Source: Rubripirellula sp. (lineage in GTDB: Bacteria > Planctomycetota > Planctomycetia > Pirellulales > Pirellulaceae). Taken from it: DNA of 64,000 bases. Of the stretch, positions 42,303 through 54,000 are shown piece after piece. The translations under genes and the position numbers were made by a program. The notes below the pieces were generated by a model. That model was not told the origin of the DNA, did no database searches, and saw only the letters and a program-made list of their open reading frames with translations. Location of the stretch: NCBI GenBank assembly GCA_012270385.1, contig JAAXIK010000486.1, positions 52,063 to 116,062 on the forward strand, given 5' to 3'. The stretch's first letter is position 1. Each line of letters opens with the position of its first letter.

Positions 42303-45300
42303 TCAAAGAGTAAGAAGCTTCTTCATCGCCCTGTTTCGGACATGAGGCTTGTGGTATTCCAAGCTTCGGAAGTACCGATTGGTTTCCTGCAGTGTAAGGC
42401 TAGGGTTGCTGATGATTTGAACCAGTAGCTCAGCAGCAGCCTCAGCTCTCACTCTCCAAGCGATATCTCTCCCGCTTTTGTTGTCCCATTTGCCTTGATT
42501 CTGTTTCAGCCATTCCGTGAAGCACTCGTCTGCTCGGAGATCACTTCCAATACCAAGAGCTTCCAAGTACCAACGATCTTCTCCATCATGTTGATTAGCG
42601 AGCGTTGCCCATACCTTGGGCATGGTTTCGGATTGGTCGAATCGAAGAGCGATAGCAAGTTCGCGACGCACCGACGCTGATGGATCTGATGCAGCTTTTT
42701 CACATACTTCTGCGGGAGATAGTTTGAGTTGCTTCGCAAGACGAATAGCCGTACAGCGGAGGTCTTCGTTCTTATCTTGCAGACCTAAGTCAATGTAGTG
42801 CTTGCCCCGGCCCTGAATCCTTCCTAGAAGCCAAAGTGATCTTGCTCGATGCCTTGGGTTTTCCGATTGGAATAGATCTAACAGGGAGGCTTCGGCTGCA
42901 GCTCCCATCTGCTCTATCGCTTGCCACGCGAGATAACGAACAGATTGGTTCGGGCTTTGCAGGGCAAGAACAGCGCCTTGCGGAGTATCGTAATCGTGTT
43001 CCGAGATGACATATGGCGTCTCCGGAGGCGATACACGGAACAGACGTCCCCGATCTGTGTCCCCCTGTCGATGCCCACCCACTCCCGGATCGTACCAGTC
43101 TGAAACAAAAAGTGATCCATCAGGAGCAACGCAGACGTCCGCTGGACGGAACCATTTGTCACTTGATCCTGTCATGAGTGGGTCAATCGTGGCGCTATAT
43201 CCAGCGCCCTGTCTTTGCACCGGATACGCTCTCACCACGTTAGGGCCTGGATCACAGTGGATCACTTGATCCCAAAATCTTTCAGGTAATAACCGACCCT
43301 CATAAACACAAATCCCACTCGGGGAGCCAGCTCCGGTTTGCAGTACATTCGGAACTACCCCAGGATCATTCAGGTGCCAGTGACGATGAGGTATTTCTTC
43401 CTCTAATGTGATCCTCGCATCTCGCCAACCCGCACCGGTTAATTCATCGCGATAACCGTAGTTACCCTGTTCCATCACAAAATTTATTCTTGTACCTCGG
43501 TTGCCATCATCATCATTATCGCTTTGCCATAGTGAGCCAAACGAATCAACCGTTGTTTCGTAATTGTTCCGGAAGTTGTGTGCTAGTACTTCAAAGTTTG
43601 ATCCATCGAGGTCACAGCGAAATGGCATGCCCCCGTAGAACGGCTTTCCGTTATCCACCACGGGTCGGCCGTGAATATCGATTACGGTTTCTCCCTCCGC
43701 ATTTTTTACTTGACGACCCGTGTTGCCAAAATTCCAGTAAAGGCGTCCGTCGGGTCCAAAAAGAAACGAGTGAGCGGAGTGATCGTGCTGGGGCTGCCCC
43801 GTTTCAGTGAATATCGCTTCTTTTCGATCCGGAATGTCATCACCATCCAAGTCCGTGAATCGCCAAATGTTAGGGGTTGCTGAAACGATCACCTGATTGC
43901 CCAGAACACATATACCCATGGCGGAGTCAATGTCACGTCCTTGGTAGAAGGTTTTTACTAAATCCATAACACCATCTTGATCGGTATCCTCTAGGATTAG
44001 AATTCGGTCACCTTGTGGTCGGGAATTATTGTTGTGTCGATAATTCATAACATCACAAACCCAAACGCGGCCGCGATGATCTACATCGATATTGGTTAAG
44101 CTTCTTAGTATTGGCTCACTAGCTGAGAGTGTAACTTCCAATCCTTCACCAACGGTTAAGCCTGAAGTTGCCGAAGACGCTAGTCGTTGTTCACCGCCGG
44201 TCTGATCCAAGTTGCTACCGGTTGGAGGTGCCGCGTCCGCATAGAGCGTGAATCGGACGCTCGCCTGACTGCCATTGCTTTGTGAAGTTCCCCCTGTGTC
44301 AAGAATGCCCTCAGCCGTGAATCGTTCGAATCCGGGTGGCAGCTTATAGTGGATCTTACTGACGGAGTGCGTTCCAATACTGGGTTGCGATATTAGGACT
44401 CCACGATGGGAGCACTTTTGACCCATGCAATTCAAATTTTTTCGCACATTGCCGAAGCCGGAGGAGGCAGATTCCCATTTGTGATCGAGAAGGGATAGCT
44501 TCGTTTTTTTTCCGTGAAGAGTTGGGTTGATCCAATTTGCCCAATCACATGTGAATCCATCTCCACCATCCTCGACAACTAAAAAAAGGTCAGTCACACC
44601 TTCGATTGAAGCTTCGATAGATGTCCTGCCCCCTGTTCGGTCAGTGATCACATCCGATTCAAAAAGCTTTCGCGGTCTCGCTTTTTTTTTTGCCGAGTTG
44701 CTCGCGTTTTGGCTCTGCAAATCCTTGGGTATAGCCTGTACACGAGGCGATTTCAGCTGAAACTCGGATTCTATTCTCTGTCGATCAAAGTTTTTGGGTG
44801 GCTCATAATCTTGGTTTTGGAGAAGAGAATCGAGGCCGACTGGTTTGTTGATCGAAGCACCTTCGGGGCCGATGCCTGATTTACCAGTCCATAGGATTGC
44901 GTTGGTAACGAGTTTCCTAATATCATCGTTCCCCCAGTTCCAATGGAAATGCCCACCCGTGAAGCCAAAGGATCTACCTCCATCCGGACGTTCAAAAGCC
45001 CAAGCAACGGTCTGAGGTTCGCCGTTGGCGACACTCTTTCGTACATCGGGATTGCCGCTATGAGGTCCATCCTGACGCCGCATGGTTTCTGGTGGTGCGA
45101 TAGCGTAGAGAATCGGAGTTACCTTCGGTGATGGATTGAAACGCATGTGGAAATACCATTCGTCGTTTGCCTTAAATGGATTAACCCCTTGCGTAATAGG
45201 GTGGCTCGGTAGTGTTTTGAAATCAGCTATCCAATGTGGATTGACACTCCAGTTGATTTCGAAATGACCACCCAGCCATTTCACCCATGCGTCCCCTGTC

Positions 45301-45671
45301 TCACCTGGAGTCATTTCAACGGCGTAGTGAATGCACACGAGGCCGCAGCCGTCGGAGAGTTTTTCTTCTAGCCGGCTAAGATGTGGTGTTGCTAAGTGGC
45401 GGCGTCCGCCATCGCAATAGATCACAATGGAGTCTGCAGATTCCACTAAAGAATCATCTTCTGGCCATCCTCGAACAACATTCACTTCAATATTGTTTTT
45501 GGCTCCAAGAAGTGACTCTTCAAGTATCTTCAGTCCTGCGTAGTGCTCGTGGGATCCATATCCATGAGAAGGGTTGCCTGCGATTAGCAGAATCTTCGAT
45601 TTTTCAGCGGCAATGCACTGACTGATGAACGAGATGCTGATGAACGCACTGAGTACAAGAAACCGCAGCAT
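42303..45671 (-). CDS. ThuA-like + NPCBM-like + PVC membrane-bound dehydrogenase-type beta-propeller protein
   Basis: ILLIAGNPSHGYGSHEHYAGLKIL (ThuA), NPCBM-like 'EGVTDLFLVVEDGGDGFTCDWANW', 'VDHRGRVWVCDVMNYRHN...GDRILILEDTDQDGVMD'. Start at 45671 (MLRFLVLSAFISISFISQCIA). Confidence 0.87.
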   Translation of the reverse strand: MLRFLVLSAFISISFISQCIAAEKSKILLIAGNPSHGYGSHEHYAGLKILEESLLGAKNNIEVNVVRGWPEDDSLVESADSIVIYCDGGRRHLATPHLSRLEEKLSDGCGLVCIHYAVEMTPGETGDAWVKWLGGHFEINWSVNPHWIADFKTLPSHPITQGVNPFKANDEWYFHMRFNPSPKVTPILYAIAPPETMRRQDGPHSGNPDVRKSVANGEPQTVAWAFERPDGGRSFGFTGGHFHWNWGNDDIRKLVTNAILWTGKSGIGPEGASINKPVGLDSLLQNQDYEPPKNFDRQRIESEFQLKSPRVQAIPKDLQSQNASNSAKKKARPRKLFESDVITDRTGGRTSIEASIEGVTDLFLVVEDGGDGFTCDWANWINPTLHGKKTKLSLLDHKWESASSGFGNVRKNLNCMGQKCSHRGVLISQPSIGTHSVSKIHYKLPPGFERFTAEGILDTGGTSQSNGSQASVRFTLYADAAPPTGSNLDQTGGEQRLASSATSGLTVGEGLEVTLSASEPILRSLTNIDVDHRGRVWVCDVMNYRHNNNSRPQGDRILILEDTDQDGVMDLVKTFYQGRDIDSAMGICVLGNQVIVSATPNIWRFTDLDGDDIPDRKEAIFTETGQPQHDHSAHSFLFGPDGRLYWNFGNTGRQVKNAEGETVIDIHGRPVVDNGKPFYGGMPFRCDLDGSNFEVLAHNFRNNYETTVDSFGSLWQSDNDDDGNRGTRINFVMEQGNYGYRDELTGAGWRDARITLEEEIPHRHWHLNDPGVVPNVLQTGAGSPSGICVYEGRLLPERFWDQVIHCDPGPNVVRAYPVQRQGAGYSATIDPLMTGSSDKWFRPADVCVAPDGSLFVSDWYDPGVGGHRQGDTDRGRLFRVSPPETPYVISEHDYDTPQGAVLALQSPNQSVRYLAWQAIEQMGAAAEASLLDLFQSENPRHRARSLWLLGRIQGRGKHYIDLGLQDKNEDLRCTAIRLAKQLKLSPAEVCEKAASDPSASVRRELAIALRFDQSETMPKVWATLANQHDGEDRWYLEALGIGSDLRADECFTEWLKQNQGKWDNKSGRDIAWRVRAEAAAELLVQIISNPSLTLQETNRYFRSLEYHKPHVRNRAMKKLLTL

Positions 45672-46443
45672 GGGAATGAGCTCTTTGGAATAACAAGGGT
45701 AAATCAAATTCAGATGCGATGGTTCAAAGGAAATGATGAAGCGGTCGCACAGATTCGTAGGCTGAGTGAAGAGCAGCAGCACCGATCCGGCAATGAGTTG
45801 AGACAGCGATCGATGCTTCGCCGCCACGTGTCATGCTAGCTGAACACCTTCCATGAGATAGTCCAAGATCGAGCCAGGCCAAGTTCGGGCTGATTCTTTC
45901 CAGCATTCAACAAGTAGCTGACAATTCGTCAACATCGTAGTTTAGCCAATTCTTAGCTTCAAATTCTATCACCGACTTGGAATAAAACACACAAACACCA
46001 TTCGAAACATCCGCTTGACAGCGACGGAATCGCTGAAGTTGATCCGAGCAATTCTCGCTGCACCCTAGGCGGACCTTGTTGAATGGGTAGGAGATGAGGG
46101 CTGATTCTCGTTTTTTTCCAGCGTTGGAGCCGCCAATCGACCAACTTTGATCATGTTAATTCGGTCCTGATTCAAACTTTCCCAGCCAAAAAGTAGCTTT
46201 TTGCTGCGGTTTTCCAGCGACCTTTGCCATCATCGTGGTGAGTAACCCTTAGCGCTTGCGTGGATTTTTATCACCAACTGTCAAAGAATCTTCTATTCCT
46301 GTCGTCGATCTTTGAGTTTTCCATCATTTGAGTTCGATGTTGAATTAAGCTCGAAATCCATGGCTGAGGATTGGGCCACAGTCAGTTGTCAGCTACATTG
46401 ACCCCAGAAAATTCGTTTATTCCTCTTTCTGATCAGTAATCCC

Positions 46444-47517
46444 TTGAAAGCTCATTTAGTTCTTCTACCCGGCGACGGTATTGGCCCTGAGATTACCGAA
46501 CAAGCTAAACTTGTTCTGGAGAAGGTTTCCCAAAAGTTTGGGCATGATTTTGACTTTAGCTCCCATCTCATAGGCGGGATCGCAATCGATAGCACAGGTG
46601 AACCCTTGCCAGAGGATACCGTGGCTGCTTGCCGCAGTTCGGATGCAATCTTGTTAGGAGCTGTTGGAGGTCCCAAATGGGATGACCCCTCCGCAAAAAC
46701 ACGACCCGAGGTGGGGTTGCTGCAAATTCGGAAGGAGTTAGGGCTATTTGCAAATCTAAGACCGATTCGGCTTTTTGATGAATTGGTGGATGCTTCGCCA
46801 CTAAAACGAGAGATCATCGAAGGAACGGATATCTTGTTCCTGAGGGAACTCACCGGTGGTATCTATTTCGGGGAAGCTGGTCGATCGGGTGAAGCCGAAG
46901 AGGAAGCGGCTTTTCAGTCCATGGTCTACAGCGTGTCAGAGGTGGAGCGTATCGTTCGGCTTGCTGCCAAAGCCGCCCAAGGTCGCCAAAATCGATTGAC
47001 GAGTGTTGATAAGGCGAATGTGCTCGAGCCAAGTCGCCTTTGGAGACAGGTTGCTGCACGCGTTATGAGGGAAGAATTTCCCGATGTTGAGTATGATGTC
47101 GTTCTGGTGGACGCAATGGCGATGCACCTGATTAATCGGCCACGAGATTTTGACGTTGTGGTCACCGGAAATATGTTTGGAGATATTCTGACAGACGAAG
47201 CATCGATGCTGCCCGGTTCATTAGGTATGTTGCCCAGCGCGTCGCTTGGAGCAGGGGGACCTGGACTGTACGAGCCAATTCATGGATCCGCGCCTGATAT
47301 AGCTGGTCAGGATATAGCTAATCCATTAGCTACCATCTTGGCTGCCGCGATGTTGCTTCGTCACTCACTTCAGTTGAGTGAAGAGGCCGATGCTGTGGAA
47401 CACGCCGTTGCCCAAGTTCTTTCTGATGGATTACGTACTGCAGATATCGCTCGAGGTTCAGAGGCGATCGGTACGGTAGCAATGGGTGAGGCTGTCATTG
47501 AAAGACTGAGCAAGTAG
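46444..47517 (+). CDS. leuB: 3-isopropylmalate dehydrogenase
   Basis: [67 protein letters not shown] start. Confidence 0.95.
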   Translation: MKAHLVLLPGDGIGPEITEQAKLVLEKVSQKFGHDFDFSSHLIGGIAIDSTGEPLPEDTVAACRSSDAILLGAVGGPKWDDPSAKTRPEVGLLQIRKELGLFANLRPIRLFDELVDASPLKREIIEGTDILFLRELTGGIYFGEAGRSGEAEEEAAFQSMVYSVSEVERIVRLAAKAAQGRQNRLTSVDKANVLEPSRLWRQVAARVMREEFPDVEYDVVLVDAMAMHLINRPRDFDVVVTGNMFGDILTDEASMLPGSLGMLPSASLGAGGPGLYEPIHGSAPDIAGQDIANPLATILAAAMLLRHSLQLSEEADAVEHAVAQVLSDGLRTADIARGSEAIGTVAMGEAVIERLSK

Positions 47518-47519
47518 CT

Positions 47520-48566
47520 ATGTTCGCCAATTCTCTTTCCGCTTCGCTGACTTTGATCGCTCAGGGTCAATGGCATAACTCAAGAACTTACGTTTTGCTT
47601 GCGGTCATTCTGGCCGCTCTAAGCATCTCGTCAGTTGTGGGAGTGATTTTGAAGAGGCGGGAACGCGTCGGGATAGAATCAGCACTCATCAATCGTTTCA
47701 ATCACAAGTTGCGTGTTTGGTGGTTGATGGTGGCTATTTTCGCATTCGGATTTCTCTTTCACCGCATTGGTGTTGTGATCCTATTTGGATTAGTTTCCTT
47801 TTGGGCTCTACGAGAATTTATCACCATGACTCCAACAAGACGCGGTGATCACCGTACCTTGTTCTGGGTTTTCTTTATTTTTACTCCCATCCAATATTTA
47901 CTCATCGCATTGGGGAGTGATCCACCGGCGTGGCTCGGGGGTGATCGTGGAATTGATTACTACGATTATTACAGTATTGTCATACCCGTTTATGCCAGTC
48001 TGTTTGTGCCAGCCCGAGCAGCTTTTGCCGGGGATTACAAGCGATTTCTTGAGCGAAGCGCGAAGATACAGTTTGGGTTGTTGATCTGTGTTTATTCATT
48101 GAGTTATGCCCCGGCCATTCTGGATCTGAAATTAGTGCAAACTGATGGGACACCGTGGGATGGGAGTACGGTAAGTGTTCTCTTATTCCTAGTGCTGGTT
48201 GCTCAGCTTGCATCGGTGTTTGAACGCGCTTGGGGTAAACTCGCTGGACGACATGTCATTGCTGAGCGAATCAATGTTTCAAGAACATGGGAAGGGCTGT
48301 TGGGAAGTATGGTAACGACAGGTTTCGTTGCGGCCACCCTTTCTTGGTCAACTCCATTTCACTGGTGGGAAGCGGGTATGCTCGGTGCTGTGGTTACGGT
48401 GATGGCTTGTGGGGGAACGATGACAATGAGTGCCATTAAACGCGACCGTGGAGTAACTGACACAGGAACTTTAGTGCAAGGTCATGCAGGATTGCTTGAT
48501 CAAATCGACAGTATTTGTTTTGCTGCACCCGTGTTTTATCATTTCACTCGTTTCTTCTGGGTGTAG
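47520..48566 (+). CDS. cdsA: Phosphatidate cytidylyltransferase
   Basis: Multi-TM; MSAIKRDRGVTDTGTLVQGHAGLLDQIDSICFAAPVFYH matches the CdsA signature. Confidence 0.9.
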   Translation: MFANSLSASLTLIAQGQWHNSRTYVLLAVILAALSISSVVGVILKRRERVGIESALINRFNHKLRVWWLMVAIFAFGFLFHRIGVVILFGLVSFWALREFITMTPTRRGDHRTLFWVFFIFTPIQYLLIALGSDPPAWLGGDRGIDYYDYYSIVIPVYASLFVPARAAFAGDYKRFLERSAKIQFGLLICVYSLSYAPAILDLKLVQTDGTPWDGSTVSVLLFLVLVAQLASVFERAWGKLAGRHVIAERINVSRTWEGLLGSMVTTGFVAATLSWSTPFHWWEAGMLGAVVTVMACGGTMTMSAIKRDRGVTDTGTLVQGHAGLLDQIDSICFAAPVFYHFTRFFWV

Positions 48567-48568
48567 CT

Positions 48569-49342
48569 TTGCGTCTCTTTGATACACATGCTCATTTGAA
48601 TTCGGAGCACTTTGCAGAGCAGGTCGACGAAGTGGTCGATCGGGCCAAAAAGGCTGGCTTAGAAGGTGTGATTGTGATCGGTGTCGATTACGAAACAAGT
48701 ATACGAGCTTGCGATCTGGCGGCAGAATATCCGGGTTTCTTGTACGCAGCGATTGGTATTCAGCCTAATTCAGTCGGCGAGGCAAAAGAGGGTGATTTTG
48801 ATCGGGTTTCACAACTGGCAGCTTACCCAGGCGTTCGAGCGATTGGTGAGACGGGATTAGATTGCTACTGGGACGATACCCCATTAGAGATGCAGAGAGT
48901 CTTTTTCGATCAGCACATTGACCTTTGCCACCAAACTGGATTGCCGATGGTGGTCCATATGCGAGATAGTGGCGATGAGATTGTGGAGCAATTGAAAGCT
49001 CATGACCTCATTCCTGCTGGAGTCATGCATTCTTTCACCGGTGATCTGCGTCTTGCAGATCATTGTCTAGAACTGGGGCTTCATATAAGTTTTGCCGGGA
49101 TGGTAACGTTCAAAAACAACCCGGCTTTGCGAGAAGTTGCAAAGATGATTCCTAACGATCGAATCTTGATCGAGACAGATTCACCCTATCTGAGTCCCGA
49201 GCCCCTTCGAGGACGTCGCCCCAATGAACCCGAGCGGGTCGTACACATTCTTCAATGTCTTGCTGAGGTCAGGGAGACAACCCCTGAGGAACTGGCCAAG
49301 ATCACAACCGAAAATGCAAAGCGTCTGTTTCAACTACCCTGA
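48569..49342 (+). CDS. TatD family hydrolase/DNase
   Basis: LRLFDTHAHLNSEHF, AIGETGLDCYW, MHSFTGD, ILIETDSPYLSPEPLRGRRPNEP. Start placed at TTG 48569. Confidence 0.93.
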   Translation: MRLFDTHAHLNSEHFAEQVDEVVDRAKKAGLEGVIVIGVDYETSIRACDLAAEYPGFLYAAIGIQPNSVGEAKEGDFDRVSQLAAYPGVRAIGETGLDCYWDDTPLEMQRVFFDQHIDLCHQTGLPMVVHMRDSGDEIVEQLKAHDLIPAGVMHSFTGDLRLADHCLELGLHISFAGMVTFKNNPALREVAKMIPNDRILIETDSPYLSPEPLRGRRPNEPERVVHILQCLAEVRETTPEELAKITTENAKRLFQLP

Positions 49343-49430
49343 ATGATCAGGGTAATCGCGGTAAAGCTGATTTGTTGCTCAGCGACACGATAGGTTTAAC
49401 TTCTCGGCTTCCGCGATGGTCAAGTAATGT

Positions 49431-50939
49431 CTAGCTCAAGAGACGCGTGACGGCTTCTGCTTTGACAAGCTCGCGAGGCTGGTTCAAATGATTGTAGACG
49501 ATCGTTTCTGGATGGATGCCAAAACTGTGATAGATCGTCGCGAGCAATTCTGAAGGGTGAACTGGATCTTCGAGTGGTGCAGAAGCAGTTTTGTCACTTT
49601 TTCCATGCACGTAGCCTCGTTTAGCTCCAGCACCAGCCATGACTGCGGTGTAACAATACGGCCAGTGATCACGTCCATCATCAGAGTTGTTATTACCGCT
49701 TGTGCTTACACCCCTCTGTGGGCTCCTTCCAAATTCGCCGACTGCTACCACCAATGTGTCCTCCAACATTCCGCGATCATCAAGATCAGATATCAAAGCG
49801 GACAGTCCAGTATCAAGCATCGGTGCGGATTGATCTTTCATTCGCTTGCTCAGTCCCGTGTGATGGTCCCATGAATGATTGTCACTATTGGCGACTTTAG
49901 GCCAAATCACTTCGACGACTCGCGTACCCGCTTCCACTAAGCGTCGAGCAAGAAGGCAACTTTGCCCAAAAGTATTGCGTCCATAGAGATCCTTGGTTTC
50001 TTCGGATTCTCGTTTTAGATCGAATGCTTCTCTTGCTCTACCCGAAACAATTAATGACAGAGCCTGATCGTAGTAGTTATCAAGTGCGTATGACTCCACT
50101 GCTTTATTGATTAGCGGCATCTGTTGATTGAGTAAGTCCCGCAATTTTGCTCGACGTTGTAGTCTGACGCTGAAAACTTCAGGGCGTAATTTAAGATCAT
50201 CAATTTTGATCCGATCCATCTTATTCATGTCCAGATCGTCCCCGCTCGGGTAGAGCGTGTACGGGTCATAAGATTTTCCTAAGAAGCCTGCTGAACCCCC
50301 TTTTCCAACAACGTTGGACTCTTGCAAGGGACGAGGTAGCATGACGAACGGAAGCATCGGCTCATCGACAGGTCGCATTTTGATGAGATTACTTCCGAAA
50401 TTGGGGAAGTCTTTTGGGCTGGGCGGTTCGAGTTGTCCCGACGGACTGACCTTATCCGTCGTATACCCGGTCATCATTTGATAGATCGCCGCGGTGTGAT
50501 TAAAGAGGCCATTGGGGGTGTAGGACATGGATCGAATCATGGTGAATCGATCATTAATTTGGCTCAGTTTTGGAAGGTTTTCGGTGAATTGAACTCCCGG
50601 TATTTTCGTGCTGATATTACCGAAAATGCTCTTAACATTATCCGGGACATTTTCTTTCGGATCCCATAGGTCTAAGTGGCTCGGACCTCCTTGGAGATAT
50701 ACCAAAATAATGCTCTTTGCTTTTCCCCACCCGGGGCCACCTGAAGGCAGAACGGTTCCAGGATTGGATTGACTATCTGCGCCCTTTGCTTGTAGAGCTA
50801 AAAGTGATGGAAGTGATAACCCAAGCATCCCGCACCCACCAACTCGCAAGAATGTGCGGCGCTCAGGTGTGAGATGTGAATCACAAAGATCCTTTGCTTT
50901 AAAGCCTTTGAAAGAAAGCATCAGTTGTTCTCCAGTCAT
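49431..50939 (-). CDS. DUF1501 domain-containing secreted protein
   Basis: [80 protein letters not shown]. Confidence 0.93.
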   Translation of the reverse strand: MTGEQLMLSFKGFKAKDLCDSHLTPERRTFLRVGGCGMLGLSLPSLLALQAKGADSQSNPGTVLPSGGPGWGKAKSIILVYLQGGPSHLDLWDPKENVPDNVKSIFGNISTKIPGVQFTENLPKLSQINDRFTMIRSMSYTPNGLFNHTAAIYQMMTGYTTDKVSPSGQLEPPSPKDFPNFGSNLIKMRPVDEPMLPFVMLPRPLQESNVVGKGGSAGFLGKSYDPYTLYPSGDDLDMNKMDRIKIDDLKLRPEVFSVRLQRRAKLRDLLNQQMPLINKAVESYALDNYYDQALSLIVSGRAREAFDLKRESEETKDLYGRNTFGQSCLLARRLVEAGTRVVEVIWPKVANSDNHSWDHHTGLSKRMKDQSAPMLDTGLSALISDLDDRGMLEDTLVVAVGEFGRSPQRGVSTSGNNNSDDGRDHWPYCYTAVMAGAGAKRGYVHGKSDKTASAPLEDPVHPSELLATIYHSFGIHPETIVYNHLNQPRELVKAEAVTRLLS

Positions 50940-51031
50940 TAAGGTTTGCGGGACGCTTGAGGCGGTCTGCGTTGAGCGGTGGTTAGGTTGAAGGTCAGTA
51001 CGGAATTCTCAAAATCTTTTAGCAGCAGATC

Positions 51032-54000
51032 CTAATGGTTGAATAAAAAAGCTGGGCTATTGATCAAAGCCCATGTCAGATCTTCTGCAGCAGTGAGCCG
51101 GATTTTTGCTACCTGTAATTCGCTTTGTTTCACATCCTCCCGTAGTTGAATTAACTGAGGATCATCGGGAGTGGGTTGGGATGTGATTTGTTTACGTTTT
51201 TCTAATTGAACTAATTCTCCATCTGCTGGCACTGCTTGCTTTGCCGTTGCCAAGGCCTGGTTCGCCTTCCTGAGTTCAGAATCGGTGATTGCCAGGTAAT
51301 CCAGCAGAGTTTTTTGATCTTCTTCAGCTCTTTGCTCTTTAGGTGTACTCAAAATGGATGCAAAGGTTTCGGGCTGGCCAAGTGGGATATCCCCGTCCGC
51401 AGTGGTAAGGCTGATTCGAAATCTCCCCAGTCTGTGATCTGCGGCATTATGAAACTGATGAATCTTGAATGTGAGTAGTGTTTTGTTTTCATGCGTAACG
51501 GGCTTCTCCAAACGGAAAGTAGCCCAATGGTCATAGCCCATTGCAGACGATATCGCCCAGCCTTGCTGAGAGTTGGTTTGGCCGTTGAATGCTTGAGCTA
51601 TTGCGAAACCTTCTTGCAGAAAGTCCGCCGTGCCACTCGCGATTTTTACCTTGGAAAGCGACTCTGGCTGATCAGCAGGTGCTGCAAAGATTTCGAATTC
51701 AGTCACCACGAAGTTGCCATTCGCCGCTAAACCTGGTCCTTTCGAAGGTAGTTGGGGATCACTGAGCGCCTCGAGTCTGACTCCGGTAATATTGGTAAGG
51801 CTGGTGATCGTCGAGAAGGTGTAGGTCCCCTTCTCTTTTTTACCACTCGCGATGACGGACCTATCGGCTTGAGGTTTTAGGATCGCTTGATTCGTCGATG
51901 ATAGTGACCGTGGCATTAGTGTATGCCATTCGACCGCCTTCTCTTGAGCAGTCGAGAGAACGTCAATTTTTTGGGAGAGCTTAGCTTTTGCCTCCTCAAC
52001 CACTTTCTCTGCTGCGGCGATACGATCTGCTCTCTCTTTTTCGAGTCTGTCGCGTTCAGGTTTTATTTCTGTTTTTCTCTCTTCGATTTGTTTGTCAATT
52101 ACGGCCAAGCGATCCGCCCTCGCTTGCTCAAGGATTTCTCGCCTACCAATCCAATCCTTTTCCGCTCTTTCAAGTTCCGCTTTCAGGGATGAATGATTTT
52201 CTCTAATCAGATCGTTGATTCCCGCGAAGGCTTTCATTTCACCTTCGCTTGGCTTACGACCCAATGCCCTGAGAAAGATCTCTTCAGCCATTAAGCGATC
52301 ATCACTAAATGTAGCAACGATTTTTTCCAATTCATTTTTTGGATCGGCAATGGCGGTCCCGATAGTAGGTCCACTAATTAAAGCCATTACCGGACCGAGT
52401 TGAAGTTCGGAGGATCGTTCGCATTCACAAGAGCTTTCTCTGACAGGCCGACCAAGATTCTGTAGGAAGCCATCGGCTAGTTTTACCCCAGAGTCAGACA
52501 AAGCTGCTGCTCGAGTTCCCGCAGGTACGCCAGGAATCGAGCTCGTTGCTCCAGTAAGAGCGTGGATCGAGTCATAGATTACCTCGGCGGGTAAGCGACG
52601 AGGCAGAGCATGTGAGTAGTTGATCTGGTCATCTTCATTCCATTGATTGCTTTCCACGCTTAATTGATAAGTCTTGCTGTTGCATATCATGCGATGCATG
52701 CCAGCAATATCAAAGTTAGAGTCAATAAATGCTTGCTCAAGATGATCAAGAAGAGCCGGGTTAGTAGGTGGATTCCCTGCGCGAATATCATCAATCGGTT
52801 CGATCAGGCCTACACCAAAGAGATATCCCCATAGACGGTTTACATAACTCCTGGCGAAGTAAGGATTGCTGGAATCAGTAATCCAAGACGCTAGTTGTTC
52901 TCGCCGAGTGTTGGATTGGTTTGAGTTGTCCGTAATTTCCTCGTTTGCTGTGGTCGACACCAGTTCAAATGGAAACTTGGGGACTACGTTCGTTTTGGTA
53001 GTGGGGTGGGTGATTTCACCGCTGTCCTTGTCGACGACTTTTTCGAACAAGGGTTTTGCAGACTCGACCGCTGTGCCTCCGATTTTTCTGTCGCCGGAGG
53101 CTTCGTCCTTTACAAGTGAAAATTGAGCAAAGTATGACGCCATCTCGTAGTACTGATCTTGCGTCCAGCGTTCAAACGGATGGTCATGGCACTTGTTGCA
53201 ATTGAAGCGAATTCCGAGAAATAGATGGGTGGTGTTTTCCATCGTGTCCTCAGGATTTCGAAGAACTTTGTAGTAAGAAGCCGGAGGGTTGTCGTTGTTT
53301 GATCCGGTAGCAGTCAGGATTTCATGAGCGAACTGATCATACGGCCTGTTTTCTTGGATTGCTGTGCGAATCCAGTCTCTAAATTTCACACTCCCTTCTA
53401 CACCAAGAAACTTTCGATTGACTTGGAGAAGGTCTGCCCATTTATTTGTCCAATAATCAATGTAGGCATCGCTCCCAATTAATTGATCAATCACTTTTGA
53501 TCTTTTTTCTCGCGTTTCGCTTCCATCGTTTAAAAACTGTCGCACTTGATCGCTGGTAGGAGGCAGACCGGTGAGATCGAGATAGACTCGACGAAGGAAG
53601 GTTGCGTCGTCAGATAAATCACTGGGTGTTACTTTGACACGCTCCCATTTTTGTGCGACCAATTCATCGATCTGTGTCCAAGCCTCAAAGGGACTTGGCT
53701 GGAACTCTCCACGATCTCCCATCACCGTTAGGGTCGTGGCGGCATAAGCCCCTTCGTACCTTGCTAAAATCGGTGCCTCTCCTCTTCGAATGGAGGTTAG
53801 AAGGCCGGTCGTATCAATGGTTGCTACTTCGGTATTGCCGCTTTCGATAAATGCTTCTCGCGTCACATCACGCTGAGTCCCATCTGGATAATGAGCGACC
53901 ACTCGAACTTGCTGCTGAGAAGTGATCTTCTGGATCACCGGGTTAAGGGGGTGGATTTCGATGTGAGTCGCTCGCATCGCATCGTGATTCACTTGGCTGC

